A stretch of DNA of 64,000 bases from an uncultured Acidobacteriota bacterium. GTDB taxonomy: Bacteria > Acidobacteriota > Blastocatellia > Pyrinomonadales > Pyrinomonadaceae. Below the pieces are notes generated by a model. It saw nothing but the letters and a program-made list of their open reading frames with translations. It searched no databases and had not been told where the DNA came from. Every line of letters starts with the position of its first letter. The first letter of the stretch is position 1. The stretch covers positions 62,001 to 126,000 of the forward strand of contig CALMYB010000026.1 of the NCBI GenBank assembly GCA_937873515.1. The letters run 5' to 3'. Positions 7,469-19,258 of the stretch are shown here, piece by piece. A program made the position numbers and the translations under genes.

Positions 7469-8446
7469 TCACAGATCCAGACGTGACCGATGTGCCTCGA
7501 TCTTCTCGAGTACGCCGACGGCGAGTGTCAATGCACGCAGGCCGTCCTCGCCCGTTATCGCGGGCACTGTGTCGTTCTCTATCGCGTCAAGAAACGCTGT
7601 TATCTCGGCCCGCAGCGGTTCGACATCGTTGATCTCAAGCCGATCTATCGCGATGCCGTCGAGCAGGTTTGTCGCTTCAGGTTTGAGCGAGGTCAGCGAC
7701 GCGAATTTCGTCGCGTAGTCGAGCACGACATACGAATTCGTCTGATAGAATCTCGTCTTCCTGATCTTTTCCGTTCCGATGCGCGAGGCGGTGATGTTCG
7801 CGACCGTGCCGTTCGCAAATTCGATCCGCGCGTTGGCTGCATCGACCTTGTCCGAGATCACAGGAATTCCGACGGCGTGTATCGCCGAGACCGCAACATC
7901 CTTGCCGACGAGCCATTGCACCGCATCAAGATCGTGGATCATCACATCGAGCACGACATCGACATCGAGCGAGCGATTGGGAAACGGCGACACGCGATGT
8001 ATCTCGAAATATAGCGGCGTCGTAACCCGCGGCCTCAGAGCAACCATCGCGGCATTGTATCGCTCAAGCTGTCCGACCATCAGCTTTGCACCTGAACTTT
8101 CTGCGGCCGCGATCATCCTTTCCGCATCCGAAATGGTCGATGCGATCGGCTTCTCGACGAGCACGTGTTTGCCGGCCTCAAGGAACGCGCACGCGATCTC
8201 GGCATGAGTTTCTGTCGGCGTCGCGATCGAGACGGCATCAACTTTGTCGAGCAAGTCACGCCAATCCGTAAAATGCGCCGCTCCATTCTCGCGGGCAATT
8301 CGCTTGGCCGTTTCTGCGTCCGTGTCGCAGGCCCCGACGAACTCAACGCGGCCCTCGTGGGCCATTTCTGCGTAATTCCGAGCGTGATGACGCCCGAGAC
8401 TTCCAACGCCGATCGCGGCCACACGTATTTTTCTATCACTCGCCAT
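7469..8446 (-). CDS. Gfo/Idh/MocA family NAD(P)-dependent oxidoreductase
   Basis: A 325-residue sugar-dehydrogenase-type protein. The Rossmann domain opens with VAAIGVGSLGRHHARNY and ends with the family motif AGKHVLVEKPIA, whose Lys is catalytic in characterised members. The C-terminal beta-sheet domain includes the VVLDVMIHDLDAVQWL segment (metal/substrate side). The start at ATG 8444-8446 puts the nucleotide-binding strand at residue 7; a longer frame adds 53 residues without homology features. The substrate is undetermined: members oxidise inositol, UDP-sugars or amino-sugar nucleotides. It is divergent from an ArnT-like glycosyltransferase, so a role in envelope sugar modification is possible but only inferred. 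Confidence 0.85.
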   Translation of the reverse strand: MASDRKIRVAAIGVGSLGRHHARNYAEMAHEGRVEFVGACDTDAETAKRIARENGAAHFTDWRDLLDKVDAVSIATPTETHAEIACAFLEAGKHVLVEKPIASTISDAERMIAAAESSGAKLMVGQLERYNAAMVALRPRVTTPLYFEIHRVSPFPNRSLDVDVVLDVMIHDLDAVQWLVGKDVAVSAIHAVGIPVISDKVDAANARIEFANGTVANITASRIGTEKIRKTRFYQTNSYVVLDYATKFASLTSLKPEATNLLDGIAIDRLEINDVEPLRAEITAFLDAIENDTVPAITGEDGLRALTLAVGVLEKIEAHRSRLDL

Positions 8447-8492
8447 TTCTTCTAAGCTCTTTTTAGAGTAATACTTAACATTCTGTTCTTTA

Positions 8493-9968
8493 ATGGCGGA
8501 AATTACAAAATCAGCTCCGACGCAAGTTATTTCGAGCACGGCAAAGTTCGCGCTCGCCGCTTTGGTCGTTGCGGCATATTTCGTCGGCCTTACGCTTCCG
8601 CTCATGGGACCGGACGAACCTCGCTACGCGCAGGTCGCACGCGAGATGTTCGACCGTGGTGATTGGATAACGCCGACCTTAGGCGGCAGCCTTTGGTTCG
8701 AGAAACCCGTCCTGCTCTATTGGCTTGAGAAGATCGCGTATCACATCTTCGGCGTGAATGAGTTCGCGGCTCGTATCGGCCCCGCACTGTTCGGCATCGG
8801 CATCATCGTTTGCCTCTATCTTCTCGGAAGAAATATCAACCGAGGTTCACTTTTCGCCGCGTTGGCGGCATCGACGGTCGGCATCATCGCGTTCGCTCAC
8901 GGCGCGAGTTTCGACATCATCCTCACGCTTCCGATCACGGCAGCATTGACCGCATATTATCTGCACCAAACTTCAAATAGGCCGCGTTTATGGCTTCTCG
9001 CCGTGTACTTTTTCCTCGGCGTCGGGCTGCTTGCAAAGGGCCTGGTCGGTGCGATCTTCCCCGTCGGCATCATATTTTTCTATCATGTCGTGCTTTGGAA
9101 ACGGCCGACAAGATATGCACTAGAAAGCATGCTCTGGGGCGGCTTCGCAACTCTTGCAACGGCCGGTCTTTGGTATCTGCCGATGTATCTGCGGCACGGA
9201 TATTACTTCATCGACCAGTTCTTCATTCAGCACCATTTCCAGCGCTTTACATCGAACAAGTATCAGCATCCGGGGTCATTTCTCTTTTTCTTTTGGATGC
9301 TGCCCGTGCTCGCACTCCCATGGGCACCGCTCGCGGTCGCCCAGCTATGGAAACTCTTCCGCCGACTGCTTGTTCATCAAAAGGAATCCGAGGACACGCA
9401 TAAGGACCTAGCCGTCTTTGCCGCGGTGTGGCTCTTTCTGCCGCTCGTTTTCTTTTCGTTTTCGGGCTCGAAACTTCCCGGCTACATCTTGCCGGCCGTA
9501 CCGGCCGCCGTCGTCCTAGCGGGACTCTTCGTCGTCCGCAGCGATGTCTCTGTGTGGATCAGGAAGTTCGTTCCCGCCGTCGCCGCATTGACGCTGATAG
9601 CGAGCGTTCTCGTGATCTTGTTCTATCTTCCCGGTTTTGCGGCCGCTGATTCGATCAAGACGAGCATTTCCGATGCCGACACCCGAGGCTATTCGAACGC
9701 GAAAGTTCTCGGCCTGCATACGACCTCGCACAATGCGGAATTTTATGCGTCAGGAAGGCTCGTGCGGCAGCCCGACGGCAAGCAAAGAAGGTTCCTCGGT
9801 GCGGCTGAAGTGAAAGAATATATCGTGGTCTATAACGCGGGAAAACCTGTACTTGTGATCGTGCCGCGTGAGTTTCTCGAACAGCTTCAAGCCTTTGACG
9901 GACTCGAAACGAAGATCATCAGCAACGCTTCGGACGACGTGCTCGTTGCTGTGTCTGCAAAGCCCTGA
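8493..9968 (+). CDS. ArnT-like lipid-linked glycosyltransferase (GT83/PMT superfamily)
   Basis: A 491-residue integral membrane protein with about 11-12 predicted membrane segments. The first periplasmic loop carries the GT-C signature MGPDEPRYAQVAREMFDRGDW, with the acidic PDEPRY catalytic motif, followed by WFEKPVLLYWLEK, as in ArnT (lipid A aminoarabinose transferase) and other undecaprenyl-phosphate-sugar users. A long C-terminal periplasmic tail follows the last helix. The sugar and acceptor cannot be inferred from this region. Its stop codon touches that of the convergent Sua5 gene with no intervening base. No terminator separates the two. Confidence 0.85.
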   Translation: MAEITKSAPTQVISSTAKFALAALVVAAYFVGLTLPLMGPDEPRYAQVAREMFDRGDWITPTLGGSLWFEKPVLLYWLEKIAYHIFGVNEFAARIGPALFGIGIIVCLYLLGRNINRGSLFAALAASTVGIIAFAHGASFDIILTLPITAALTAYYLHQTSNRPRLWLLAVYFFLGVGLLAKGLVGAIFPVGIIFFYHVVLWKRPTRYALESMLWGGFATLATAGLWYLPMYLRHGYYFIDQFFIQHHFQRFTSNKYQHPGSFLFFFWMLPVLALPWAPLAVAQLWKLFRRLLVHQKESEDTHKDLAVFAAVWLFLPLVFFSFSGSKLPGYILPAVPAAVVLAGLFVVRSDVSVWIRKFVPAVAALTLIASVLVILFYLPGFAAADSIKTSISDADTRGYSNAKVLGLHTTSHNAEFYASGRLVRQPDGKQRRFLGAAEVKEYIVVYNAGKPVLVIVPREFLEQLQAFDGLETKIISNASDDVLVAVSAKP

Positions 9969-10910
9969 TCAACCTTCTGCCGCCCGACGCAGCCGATCCA
10001 TCAGCGCCCGCCCGATGCCCGTCTCTTCGACCTTCTGACAGTAAATAACGTCGATCTTGTCGCGATCGCACTCGCGAAAGAACGCAAAAAGACGGTGAGC
10101 GTATTCCTCCGCCGACGCGCACACTTCGACCTTGTCGAAGTGTGCGCTCCGTATCTCAAACCCGATGAACGCCGACCGGCCTTGCTCGGCCGCCTCGCTT
10201 GAGTCGCGAACGATCACGACCTTCGCACGCGGCGAATAATGCTTGTGCCGCATTCCGGGACTCGCGGCGGCGTCCTTTACATCGCCCGCGAAATGCGTCG
10301 TCTCCGGCACGATCTGCCTGATCTCTTCGATACTGATCGCACCTGAACGCAGGACAACAGGAACGCGGCCGGTGCAGTCCACAACCGTCGATTCGAGCCC
10401 GATCTCGGTCGCCTCGCCCTGCAGGATACAGTCGATGCGGCCGTCGAGATCTTCAAAAACCGCCTGCCACGTCGTCGGGCTCGGACGCCCCGAAATATTC
10501 GCAGATGGCGCAACGACCGGCGTTCCACACGCGGCAAGGAAATTCCTCGCCAATTCATGCCGCGGCATACGGATCCCGATCGTATCGAGCCCCGCGGTCG
10601 CACTCAGCGGAACGCGGGCCGACTTTCTTACCACGACGGTGAGCGGTCCGGGAAAGAATTCGTCGATCAGCTTTCGTGCCGAAGCGTTGATCGTTTCGCA
10701 CAGTTCCTCGATCTGAGAACGATCGCCTACGTGTGCTATCAGCGGGTTGTCGGCGGGCCGCTCTTTCGCCTCGAAGATCTTCGCAACGGCCCTTTCGTCA
10801 AAGACGTTCGCACCCAACCCATAGACCGTCTCGGTCGGGAACGCGACGATCCCGCCGCGGCGAATTATCGCAGCAGCTATCCAAGGATCGGCGGTCAGCA
10901 GCGTTTCCAT
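9969..10910 (-). CDS. L-threonylcarbamoyladenylate synthase, long (Sua5) form
   Basis: A 313-residue enzyme that makes threonylcarbamoyl-AMP from Thr, bicarbonate and ATP for the universal t6A37 modification of ANN-decoding tRNAs. The YrdC domain fills residues 1-200, with GGIVAFPTETVYGLGANV, KAKERPADNPL-type (FEAKERPADNPLIAHV), PGPLTVVV, GLDTIGIRMP and TPVVAPSANISGRPSPT. A C-terminal Sua5 domain after the SPGMRHKHYSPRA linker distinguishes it from short TsaC. The linker YSPR is known in the family to close the active site. Start ATG 10908-10910, with a promoter at 10925-10954. Confidence 0.93.
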   Translation of the reverse strand: METLLTADPWIAAAIIRRGGIVAFPTETVYGLGANVFDERAVAKIFEAKERPADNPLIAHVGDRSQIEELCETINASARKLIDEFFPGPLTVVVRKSARVPLSATAGLDTIGIRMPRHELARNFLAACGTPVVAPSANISGRPSPTTWQAVFEDLDGRIDCILQGEATEIGLESTVVDCTGRVPVVLRSGAISIEEIRQIVPETTHFAGDVKDAAASPGMRHKHYSPRAKVVIVRDSSEAAEQGRSAFIGFEIRSAHFDKVEVCASAEEYAHRLFAFFRECDRDKIDVIYCQKVEETGIGRALMDRLRRAAEG

Positions 10911-10924
10911 AGACTGAAAGTCTG

Positions 10925-10954
10925 TATTTAGCCTAACGCACGGGCGAAAGTCAA
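10925..10954 (-). promoter_or_regulatory. Promoter candidate for the Sua5 gene
   Basis: On the minus strand TTGACT (10949-10954), 18-nt spacer, TAAATA (10925-10930), 14 nt upstream of the ATG. Back to back with the uvrC promoter. Confidence 0.45.
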
Positions 10955-10978
10955 CGTCGAGGCCGCCGCACGCCGTCG

Positions 10979-11007
10979 TTTATTTGCCTTACGTGATGCG
11001 ATAAAAT
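10979..11007 (+). promoter_or_regulatory. Promoter candidate for uvrC, apparently leaderless
   Basis: A weak -35 TTTATT (10979-10984), 17-nt spacer and a good -10 TAAAAT (11002-11007). The GTG start follows after exactly 7 nt and no Shine-Dalgarno is present. Confidence 0.45.
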
Positions 11008-11014
11008 CAACATT

Positions 11015-12862
11015 GTGACGATCGCCGAAAAGCTCAAGACCCTGCCCACGAATGCCGGCATCTATATCCATAAGAATGCTGCGGGCAAGATCATCTACGT
11101 CGGCAAGGCGAAGAATTTACGCAATCGCGTACGCTCATACTTTCAGTCGAGCCGCAATCACGACCCGAAGACGCGGCAGCTCGTGCGGCTCATCAGCGAC
11201 TTCGAATTCATCGTCGTCGATAACGAGGTCGAGGCTCTCGTTCTCGAATCGAACCTGATAAAGAAATTCAGGCCGCGATTCAACGTCCTCTTAAAGGATG
11301 ACAAATCCTATCCGCACCTGAAACTCACCAACGAGCCTTTCCCGAAGGTCGTCATCACGAGGAAGATCGTCCGTGACGGCTCGTTCTACTTCGGCCCGTT
11401 CCTGCCCGCTGCACTCGCCCGTCGCACGCTGAATCTCGTGAACCGCGCATTCCAGCTCCGCACCTGTGAGATCGAGATCGACGGTAAGCTTCCGCGTCCC
11501 TGTCTCGAATACCATCTGAAACGCTGCCTCGGACCATGCGTCAAAGGCCTTTGCACGCAGGAGGAATATCAGGAAGCGGCCGCCGACGTCAAGACTCTGC
11601 TCGAAGGAAAGAACAAAGAGCTCGCAAAAGACCTCGAGAAGCGAATGTGGCAATTTTCCGAAGATGGAAAGTACGAACTCGCCGCAAAATATCGCGACCT
11701 TCGCGACACCGTTATCGCCTTGAGCGAAACGCAGAAGATGGCGATGACCGCCGAGAAGGACATCGACATCTTCGGATTCTATCGCGAAAAGCAGCGGCTC
11801 GCGCTTCAGCTTTTTACGATGCGTGAAGGCAAGATCGTCGGCCGCCGCGAATTCTTTTGGGAAGACATCGTCGAGGACGACAGCTTTGAAGTTAGCGAAT
11901 TTTTCGGCGAGGTGCTTTCGCAATATTACTCGACCGATTACGTGCCGCTCGAGATACACGTGCCGGTCGATTTCGAGGATCGTGCCGTTCTCGAAAAAGC
12001 TCTCACCGAACGGCGAGGCCGCCGCGTTCGCATCTATCATCCGAAGATCGGCACAAAACGCCATCTCGTCGATCTCGTTACGACCAACGCTAAGGTCGCT
12101 TTCGAACAGCGTTTCCGCGTACTGAAGCCCGATTCCGCAAAGGTGCTCGAAGAGCTGCAGGAGATCCTCGAACTCCCGCATTTCCCCGAGCGGATCGAGT
12201 CATTCGACATCTCGAACATCTCAGGCTCGGAGAATGTCGCGGGCATCGTCGTCTTTGAGAACGGCAAGCCAGCACGCGGTTCTTACCGCCGCTTCATCAT
12301 AAAGACGGTCGAAGGGGCGAACGATTTTGCGTCAATGCACGAGGCCGTCTCCCGACGCTATCGACGAAGCGTCGAAGAGAAAACGCCCTTGCCGCAGCTC
12401 ATCTTCATCGACGGCGGCAAAGGCCAGCTTTCCGCCGCCGCGGCCGCAATGGGATCTCTCGATCTCGAACAGATAATGCTCGTCGGCCTCGTCAAACCGC
12501 CGAAACGCCACAACGAGATCTCACACCTTCTCATCTACGGCCGCGAAGATTCGCCGATCCCCTTCGACCGAAATTCCCTCGCGTTCCGCCTCATACTTCA
12601 GATACGCGAAGAGACGCACAAGACCGCGATCGAGTTCCACCGCAAGCGCCGTGAGAAGCGCGACTTCACATCGGAACTTTCCGAAATTCCCGGCATCGGC
12701 GAGAAACGGAAGATGAAGCTCCTTCGGGAATTCGGTTCGATCGAGCGCATAGCGAAAGCATCGGTCGAGGAACTCGCCAAACATCTTGGGCCGAAAGCGG
12801 CCGCAGAGGTCGCCGCTCATTTCGAAAGTCAACGCAAACTCGCCCGCTCTGCCGCAGAATAA
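11015..12862 (+). CDS. uvrC: UvrABC excinuclease subunit C
   Basis: A 615-residue nuclease that makes both incisions in nucleotide excision repair after UvrA/UvrB damage recognition. Domains in order: GIY-YIG 3'-incision domain (AGIYIHKNAAGKIIYVGKAKNL, residues about 13-90), a Cys-containing region (RTCEIEIDG, PCLEYHLKRCLGPC), UVR UvrB-binding motif near residue 205-225 (DGKYELAAKYRDL), the RNase H-like 5'-incision domain (SFDISNISGSENVAGIVVFENG, FIDGGKGQLSAA), and a C-terminal helix-hairpin-helix pair (EIPGIGEKRKMKLLREFGS). The start is GTG, 7 nt after a -10 box. Divergent from Sua5. Confidence 0.97.
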   Translation: MTIAEKLKTLPTNAGIYIHKNAAGKIIYVGKAKNLRNRVRSYFQSSRNHDPKTRQLVRLISDFEFIVVDNEVEALVLESNLIKKFRPRFNVLLKDDKSYPHLKLTNEPFPKVVITRKIVRDGSFYFGPFLPAALARRTLNLVNRAFQLRTCEIEIDGKLPRPCLEYHLKRCLGPCVKGLCTQEEYQEAAADVKTLLEGKNKELAKDLEKRMWQFSEDGKYELAAKYRDLRDTVIALSETQKMAMTAEKDIDIFGFYREKQRLALQLFTMREGKIVGRREFFWEDIVEDDSFEVSEFFGEVLSQYYSTDYVPLEIHVPVDFEDRAVLEKALTERRGRRVRIYHPKIGTKRHLVDLVTTNAKVAFEQRFRVLKPDSAKVLEELQEILELPHFPERIESFDISNISGSENVAGIVVFENGKPARGSYRRFIIKTVEGANDFASMHEAVSRRYRRSVEEKTPLPQLIFIDGGKGQLSAAAAAMGSLDLEQIMLVGLVKPPKRHNEISHLLIYGREDSPIPFDRNSLAFRLILQIREETHKTAIEFHRKRREKRDFTSELSEIPGIGEKRKMKLLREFGSIERIAKASVEELAKHLGPKAAAEVAAHFESQRKLARSAAE

Positions 12863-12877
12863 AGCTCGTCGCCGGCA

Positions 12878-12905
12878 TTGCAATTATCCCGATTTGCGGT
12901 AACAA
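12878..12905 (+). promoter_or_regulatory. Promoter candidate for the lipoprotein gene at 12940
   Basis: TTGCAA (12878-12883), 16-nt spacer, TAACAA (12900-12905) just after uvrC. The resulting short leader holds AAGGAG ahead of the ATG. Confidence 0.35.
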
Positions 12906-12939
12906 TGGGGCAACTCACAAAAAAAGGAGAACTGTTTTA

Positions 12940-13590
12940 ATGAGATCTTTGCTAGCACTTGGCATCTTGTTCTTTGCGATGACGTTCTGCGGCCTGCAGG
13001 ACAAATTGAAGGGCGTTTCCGGCTCGCCGGACTCTAACTCGAATTCGGCCGCCGCAAAGCCCGCTTCAAATTCCGGCAGCAGCACGTCTGCCGCACCCGC
13101 AGCCGAAAAGGCGGCACCAAATGCCGCGCAGCAAGCCATCATCGACGGCGGCACGGAAACAAAATGGGATGATCAGGGTTTGTCGTGGAAACTGCCCGCG
13201 GGTTGGAAAAAGATGGACGTGGGCAAAGCGACGTTCAATTACCAATCGCCCGACAACGCCTTTCTGCTCGTAAATATCTCGGTTCTCGGCCCCGATTTCC
13301 CGACCGACGTCAGCCTGAAAGCCTACTACGATCAGGCAATGCAGCAGCTGAAGAACGGAAAGTATGAGTCGGTGAAAATGGTCGAGATCGACGGCATTCC
13401 CGGCGTCGAATTCGTCGAAGCACCGCCCGAGGGCAAGGATGACGTTCGTCGGCATCAATGGATCGGCTATCGAAGCTACATCGGCCAGACCCAAATGCTC
13501 AACGTGATGACCTCGACGAAGGCCTCGAATTTCGCGAAGCACACTGATGATTTCACGGCCATCCTTTACTCGATGGGATCGGTGAAATAG
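12940..13590 (+). CDS. Putative lipoprotein with a PsbP-like C-terminal domain
   Basis: A 216-residue exported protein. The N-terminus is a short signal (LLALGILFFAMTFC) with Cys17 as candidate lipid-attachment residue, though the lipobox (MTFC) is non-standard. Residues 25-65 are a Ser/Ala/Asn-rich tether. The rest begins with GLSWKLPAGWKKMD and continues as alternating beta strands (LLVNISVLG, GIPGVEFVEAPPEGKD, RSYIGQTQMLNVMTS), a layout like PsbP / DUF1795-type stress proteins; this is fold-level inference. GGAG lies about 11 nt before the ATG. Tail-to-tail with tdk, one base between stops. A comparable secreted protein lies at 46728. Confidence 0.7.
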   Translation: MRSLLALGILFFAMTFCGLQDKLKGVSGSPDSNSNSAAAKPASNSGSSTSAAPAAEKAAPNAAQQAIIDGGTETKWDDQGLSWKLPAGWKKMDVGKATFNYQSPDNAFLLVNISVLGPDFPTDVSLKAYYDQAMQQLKNGKYESVKMVEIDGIPGVEFVEAPPEGKDDVRRHQWIGYRSYIGQTQMLNVMTSTKASNFAKHTDDFTAILYSMGSVK

Positions 13591-13591
13591 T

Positions 13592-14209
13592 TTAGCCGAG
13601 CGTCGGCGCGTCCGAATGCGGGATAAAACACCTGCGGCAGCGCGCCTCGTATTTGTCGGCCGCACCGACCTCGACGCGAGCATCCGAATCGACCGTCCGC
13701 TGTGAATAGTTGGCGGTCGATCCGCATTTTACGCAGATGGCGTGCGTCTTCGTGATGAATTCGGCGATCGAGAGCAGCTGCGGCATCGGCTCGAACGGCT
13801 TGCCCATAAAGTCCTGGTCGAGGCCGGCAATGATCACGCGCTTGCCTTCGCTTGCAAGTTTGTTCACCGCGTCGATGATCTCAAGGTCGAAGAACTGGCC
13901 TTCGTCGATGCCGACGACCTCCGTGTCGTCTGCGATGTGCGAGAGCATCTCCGCTGTCGTCGAAACGGGGATCGAATCGTGCTTCTGTCCCGAATGCGAC
14001 GCGATCTCCTGCTTCGAGTATCGTGCATCGATCAGCGGCTTGAAAACGAGCACCTTCTGCCTCGCGATCCTTGCACGGTTCAAACGGCGGATCAGTTCCT
14101 CCGATTTTCCTGAGAACATCGACCCGACGATCACCTCTATCCAACCCGTGTCGTTCGCACGGGCCTTTCGGCGTTCTTCCGAATTGTCGAACGCAAATTC
14201 CTCGACCAT
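13592..14209 (-). CDS. tdk: Thymidine kinase
   Basis: Salvage enzyme that phosphorylates thymidine with ATP. The 205-residue reading from ATG 14209 shows a P-loop ([15 protein letters not shown], near residue 30), the DEGQFFD Walker B / catalytic Glu motif, the lasso region after it, and the structural zinc site made of CVKC and CRRC. It belongs to type II (TK1-like) thymidine kinases. A GTG at 14245 would add 12 residues; neither start has a convincing ribosome site. An extended basic segment ([14 protein letters not shown]) precedes the first strand. Downstream of the iPGM-like gene, 70 nt apart. Confidence 0.93.
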   Translation of the reverse strand: MVEEFAFDNSEERRKARANDTGWIEVIVGSMFSGKSEELIRRLNRARIARQKVLVFKPLIDARYSKQEIASHSGQKHDSIPVSTTAEMLSHIADDTEVVGIDEGQFFDLEIIDAVNKLASEGKRVIIAGLDQDFMGKPFEPMPQLLSIAEFITKTHAICVKCGSTANYSQRTVDSDARVEVGAADKYEARCRRCFIPHSDAPTLG

Positions 14210-14279
14210 AATTTTTGCAAAATGAGACCTTACCACGCCCCGCACGCGGTTGTCATTTTGTCCCCTGAAAAGAACCTGT

Positions 14280-15824
14280 TTAGAACAATGGCGCGCCCGT
14301 CATTTCGGCCGGCCTTTCGATCGAAAGCAAGCTGAGCAGCGTCGGAGCCACGTCGATCAGCGAACCACCGCCGCGAAGACGTAGACCTGCAACATCTTTA
14401 CCTGCAACAATTAACGGTACACGGCTAGTCGAATTCCGCGGCGGGGCATCAGAATCTTCGTCCGAGAGCATCTGCTCGCAGCGTCCATGCGAAGCCGTAA
14501 CGACCGCAATTCCGCCCGCATTTATGACCGAATCGCACACGCCGCCAAGACAGGTATCGACGAACTGCACGGCATCGACCGTCCTGTCGAATCTTCCCGT
14601 CTCCGCAACAAGCGTCGCGGCCGGAAAGTTGACGACATAGACGCCCGAACCGCGTGAAGCAAGCGTGCCGATCGCACGATCCGCGATCTTAAAACTTTGC
14701 GATTCCGGCGCGAGATCCAAAGCCTCGTTCTTCGGCGTCGGCAAGAGGATGTTCTGCTCGGTCGCACTCTGCGATTCTCTTGCTCCGTTAAAAAAGTACG
14801 AGAGGTGCGGATACCTTTCCGTCTGCGTCAGCTTCACATTCACGACGCCCGCCGCCGAAAGTGCATCGGTCAGCGTGCCTGCACTCTCTTCTGTCGGGAA
14901 TGCGATCGGCAGTTCGAAATTCGCATCGTATTCCGTAAGACAGATCGTCTCGATCAGAGGCTTTTTTGCACCTGTGGAATCCGGCACCGAGAGCGAGCGG
15001 ACAAGCTGGCGGATCGTTTCCGGCCTGTGGTTGAAATAGATCACAAGGTCGCCGTCCTTGACCCTCGCTACGGGCTGGTGATCCGCAGTCTCGATAACGA
15101 CCGGAGCGACGAATTCGTCGGCGATACCGCGTAAGAACGCGTTTCTGATCGACATCACCGCATCCGGCGAACGCTCGCCTTCCGCATGCACGAGCATCGT
15201 GAATACGCGCGCGGTCCGCTCCCAATTCTCGCGGCTGTCCATCCCGAAATACCGTCCGCAGAGCGTTGCGATGCGGCCGACGCCGATCTCCGCCATCTTG
15301 ATCTCGAGCGCCTCGATGTAAACGTCGGCGGTTCGCGGAGGCACATCCACCCCGTCGAGGATCGCATGGATATTTACGTCCGTGATCGCTTCGGCCTTTG
15401 CCATCCGAAGCAGGCCGAACAGTGTATTCGTCGAAGAATGGACACCGCCGTCGCTCAAAAGCCCAATCAGATGTACGGACGCCTTTCTTCGTGCGGCGGA
15501 TTCCATCGCTGCCTTCAGCACCTTGTTCTTCGCGAATTTCCCCGACCGCAGCGCCTTCTCGACGATCGAAACTTCAGCCTGTGCCGGCCGTCCCGTCCCG
15601 AGGGCAAGATGTCCCGATTCCGGATCGCCGACGGCTCCTTTTTCCTGCCCGATCGCTCGCCCGCACGAGACGAGCTCCGTCGATGGGAACTTCGCCGTCA
15701 GCGCGTCATAGAAAGGCGTGTGCGCGTGCAGGATCGCGTTGCCGTGCGGCTCGACGGAGATTCCCCAGCCATCGAGAATGATGAGCGCTATCGGAGGCTT
15801 TATTGGCGTTTTGTTCGGGCTCAT
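14280..15824 (-). CDS. Phosphoglycerate mutase (iPGM) homologue lacking most catalytic metal ligands
   Basis: The 514-residue protein aligns end to end by eye with cofactor-independent phosphoglycerate mutase: LIILDGWG at the start, [39 protein letters not shown], and [20 protein letters not shown] at the end. Yet the nucleophile motif GNSEVGH reads GDPESGH (Pro68 in place of Ser), DGRDV reads DGVDV, NPDMVGHTG reads [10 protein letters not shown] (both Mn ligands gone), TADHGN reads TASHGR, and the final ligand His is missing. Only the first Asp and one His of the two-metal site remain. The ORF is intact, so it is probably a pseudo-enzyme or an altered activity rather than a decayed gene. The neighbouring genes are eno and a HEAT-like protein. 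Start ATG 15824; GTG 15851 is possible. Confidence 0.8.
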   Translation of the reverse strand: MSPNKTPIKPPIALIILDGWGISVEPHGNAILHAHTPFYDALTAKFPSTELVSCGRAIGQEKGAVGDPESGHLALGTGRPAQAEVSIVEKALRSGKFAKNKVLKAAMESAARRKASVHLIGLLSDGGVHSSTNTLFGLLRMAKAEAITDVNIHAILDGVDVPPRTADVYIEALEIKMAEIGVGRIATLCGRYFGMDSRENWERTARVFTMLVHAEGERSPDAVMSIRNAFLRGIADEFVAPVVIETADHQPVARVKDGDLVIYFNHRPETIRQLVRSLSVPDSTGAKKPLIETICLTEYDANFELPIAFPTEESAGTLTDALSAAGVVNVKLTQTERYPHLSYFFNGARESQSATEQNILLPTPKNEALDLAPESQSFKIADRAIGTLASRGSGVYVVNFPAATLVAETGRFDRTVDAVQFVDTCLGGVCDSVINAGGIAVVTASHGRCEQMLSDEDSDAPPRNSTSRVPLIVAGKDVAGLRLRGGGSLIDVAPTLLSLLSIERPAEMTGAPLF

Positions 15825-15874
15825 TGTCGGGTGCGCGTGAAAAGGCGACACGCGCGAAAGTAAGGCTAATCTAG

Positions 15875-15903
15875 ATTATATCGAATTCGGCGCCCAACAA
15901 GAA
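15875..15903 (-). promoter_or_regulatory. Promoter candidate for the iPGM-like gene
   Basis: A perfect TATAAT (15875-15880 on the minus strand) with a weak -35 TTCTTG at 17 nt spacing. Start site would be near 15868, ahead of both candidate start codons. Confidence 0.45.
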
Positions 15904-15952
15904 AGACATATTTCTGCCGGCAAAGAACGCAGGCCGCGGACGCACACGTCCG

Positions 15953-16470
15953 TCATTTCTCCGCACCGACCTTCAGAACGTTTCGGGCCTTTGCTTTGAT
16001 GGCAGCCTTTGCGTCTTTCAAGTGTCGGCCGGTCACGAGCGTGATCTCGGCGAGCAGATCGGGTTCGCCTCTTGCGATGCGTGCCGCGACCTCGATCGCG
16101 AACGCCCGAACTGCTGTCGGCGCCGTTGGGTCGTCGATCTTCGTAATACAAAGATCGTACAAGCGTCCTTCGTATCTTGCCGGTATCGGCGCTGTTTGAA
16201 GCAGCCTGAGAATGTTGCGGTGTGCCGCCGGATGTGCCGAATCGTCTTCCAGCATCGCAACGAGGCTCCTGAAATACGGAGCGATCAGCTTCGGCGCTCT
16301 CTCGACGACCTTCGAAACCGCCCACGCCGAACGCTGCACGACGCGATATTCGCCCGATAGAAAAAGCCGCATCAGCTCTGCAAAACGTTCTTTGTCGCCA
16401 CCTACGTGACCGACAACCTTGAGCATCTGCCGCCGCGAATATTCGCGCAGTATCTCGGTCCTAAGGTTCA

Positions 16471-16471
<1 letters not shown>
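15953..16471 (-). CDS. HEAT-repeat-like protein translationally coupled to enolase
   Basis: A 172-residue helical protein beginning at ATG 16469-16471, whose A is also the last base of the enolase stop codon (TGATG). It consists of repeated helix pairs: FAELMRLFLSGEYRVVQRSAWAV, LIAPYFRSLVAMLEDD, AHRNILRLLQTAPIPA, and TAVRAFAIEVAARIARGEP. This spacing of about 35 residues with the VQRSAWAVSKV pattern resembles HEAT/armadillo solenoids, which serve as protein-binding scaffolds. No enzyme motif is visible. The coupling suggests that it is made in fixed proportion to enolase. Its function is not recognised. Confidence 0.75.
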
Positions 16472-19130
<2,659 letters not shown>

Positions 19131-19258
19131 CGCGATCGTCTCCGAAGCTTGTGCGAAGAGGAAAAAAGAAAGGGTACTTGCAGGGTCGTCCATTCAAAAA
19201 GTCGAGAACCGTTTCAAAGGCCTCGATAAGAACTTAGCAAGTTCGGGCGGCCGATTCA

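Noticed and set aside
7390..7472. Peptide reading with TTEGTE-like sequence on the minus strand
   Set aside because: It derives from the CACAGAG repeat tract and is a known type of spurious translation.
11291..12181. Long open frame of 296 codons on the minus strand
   Set aside because: It lies wholly inside uvrC in antisense and reflects codon bias; the uvrC reading has full domain support.
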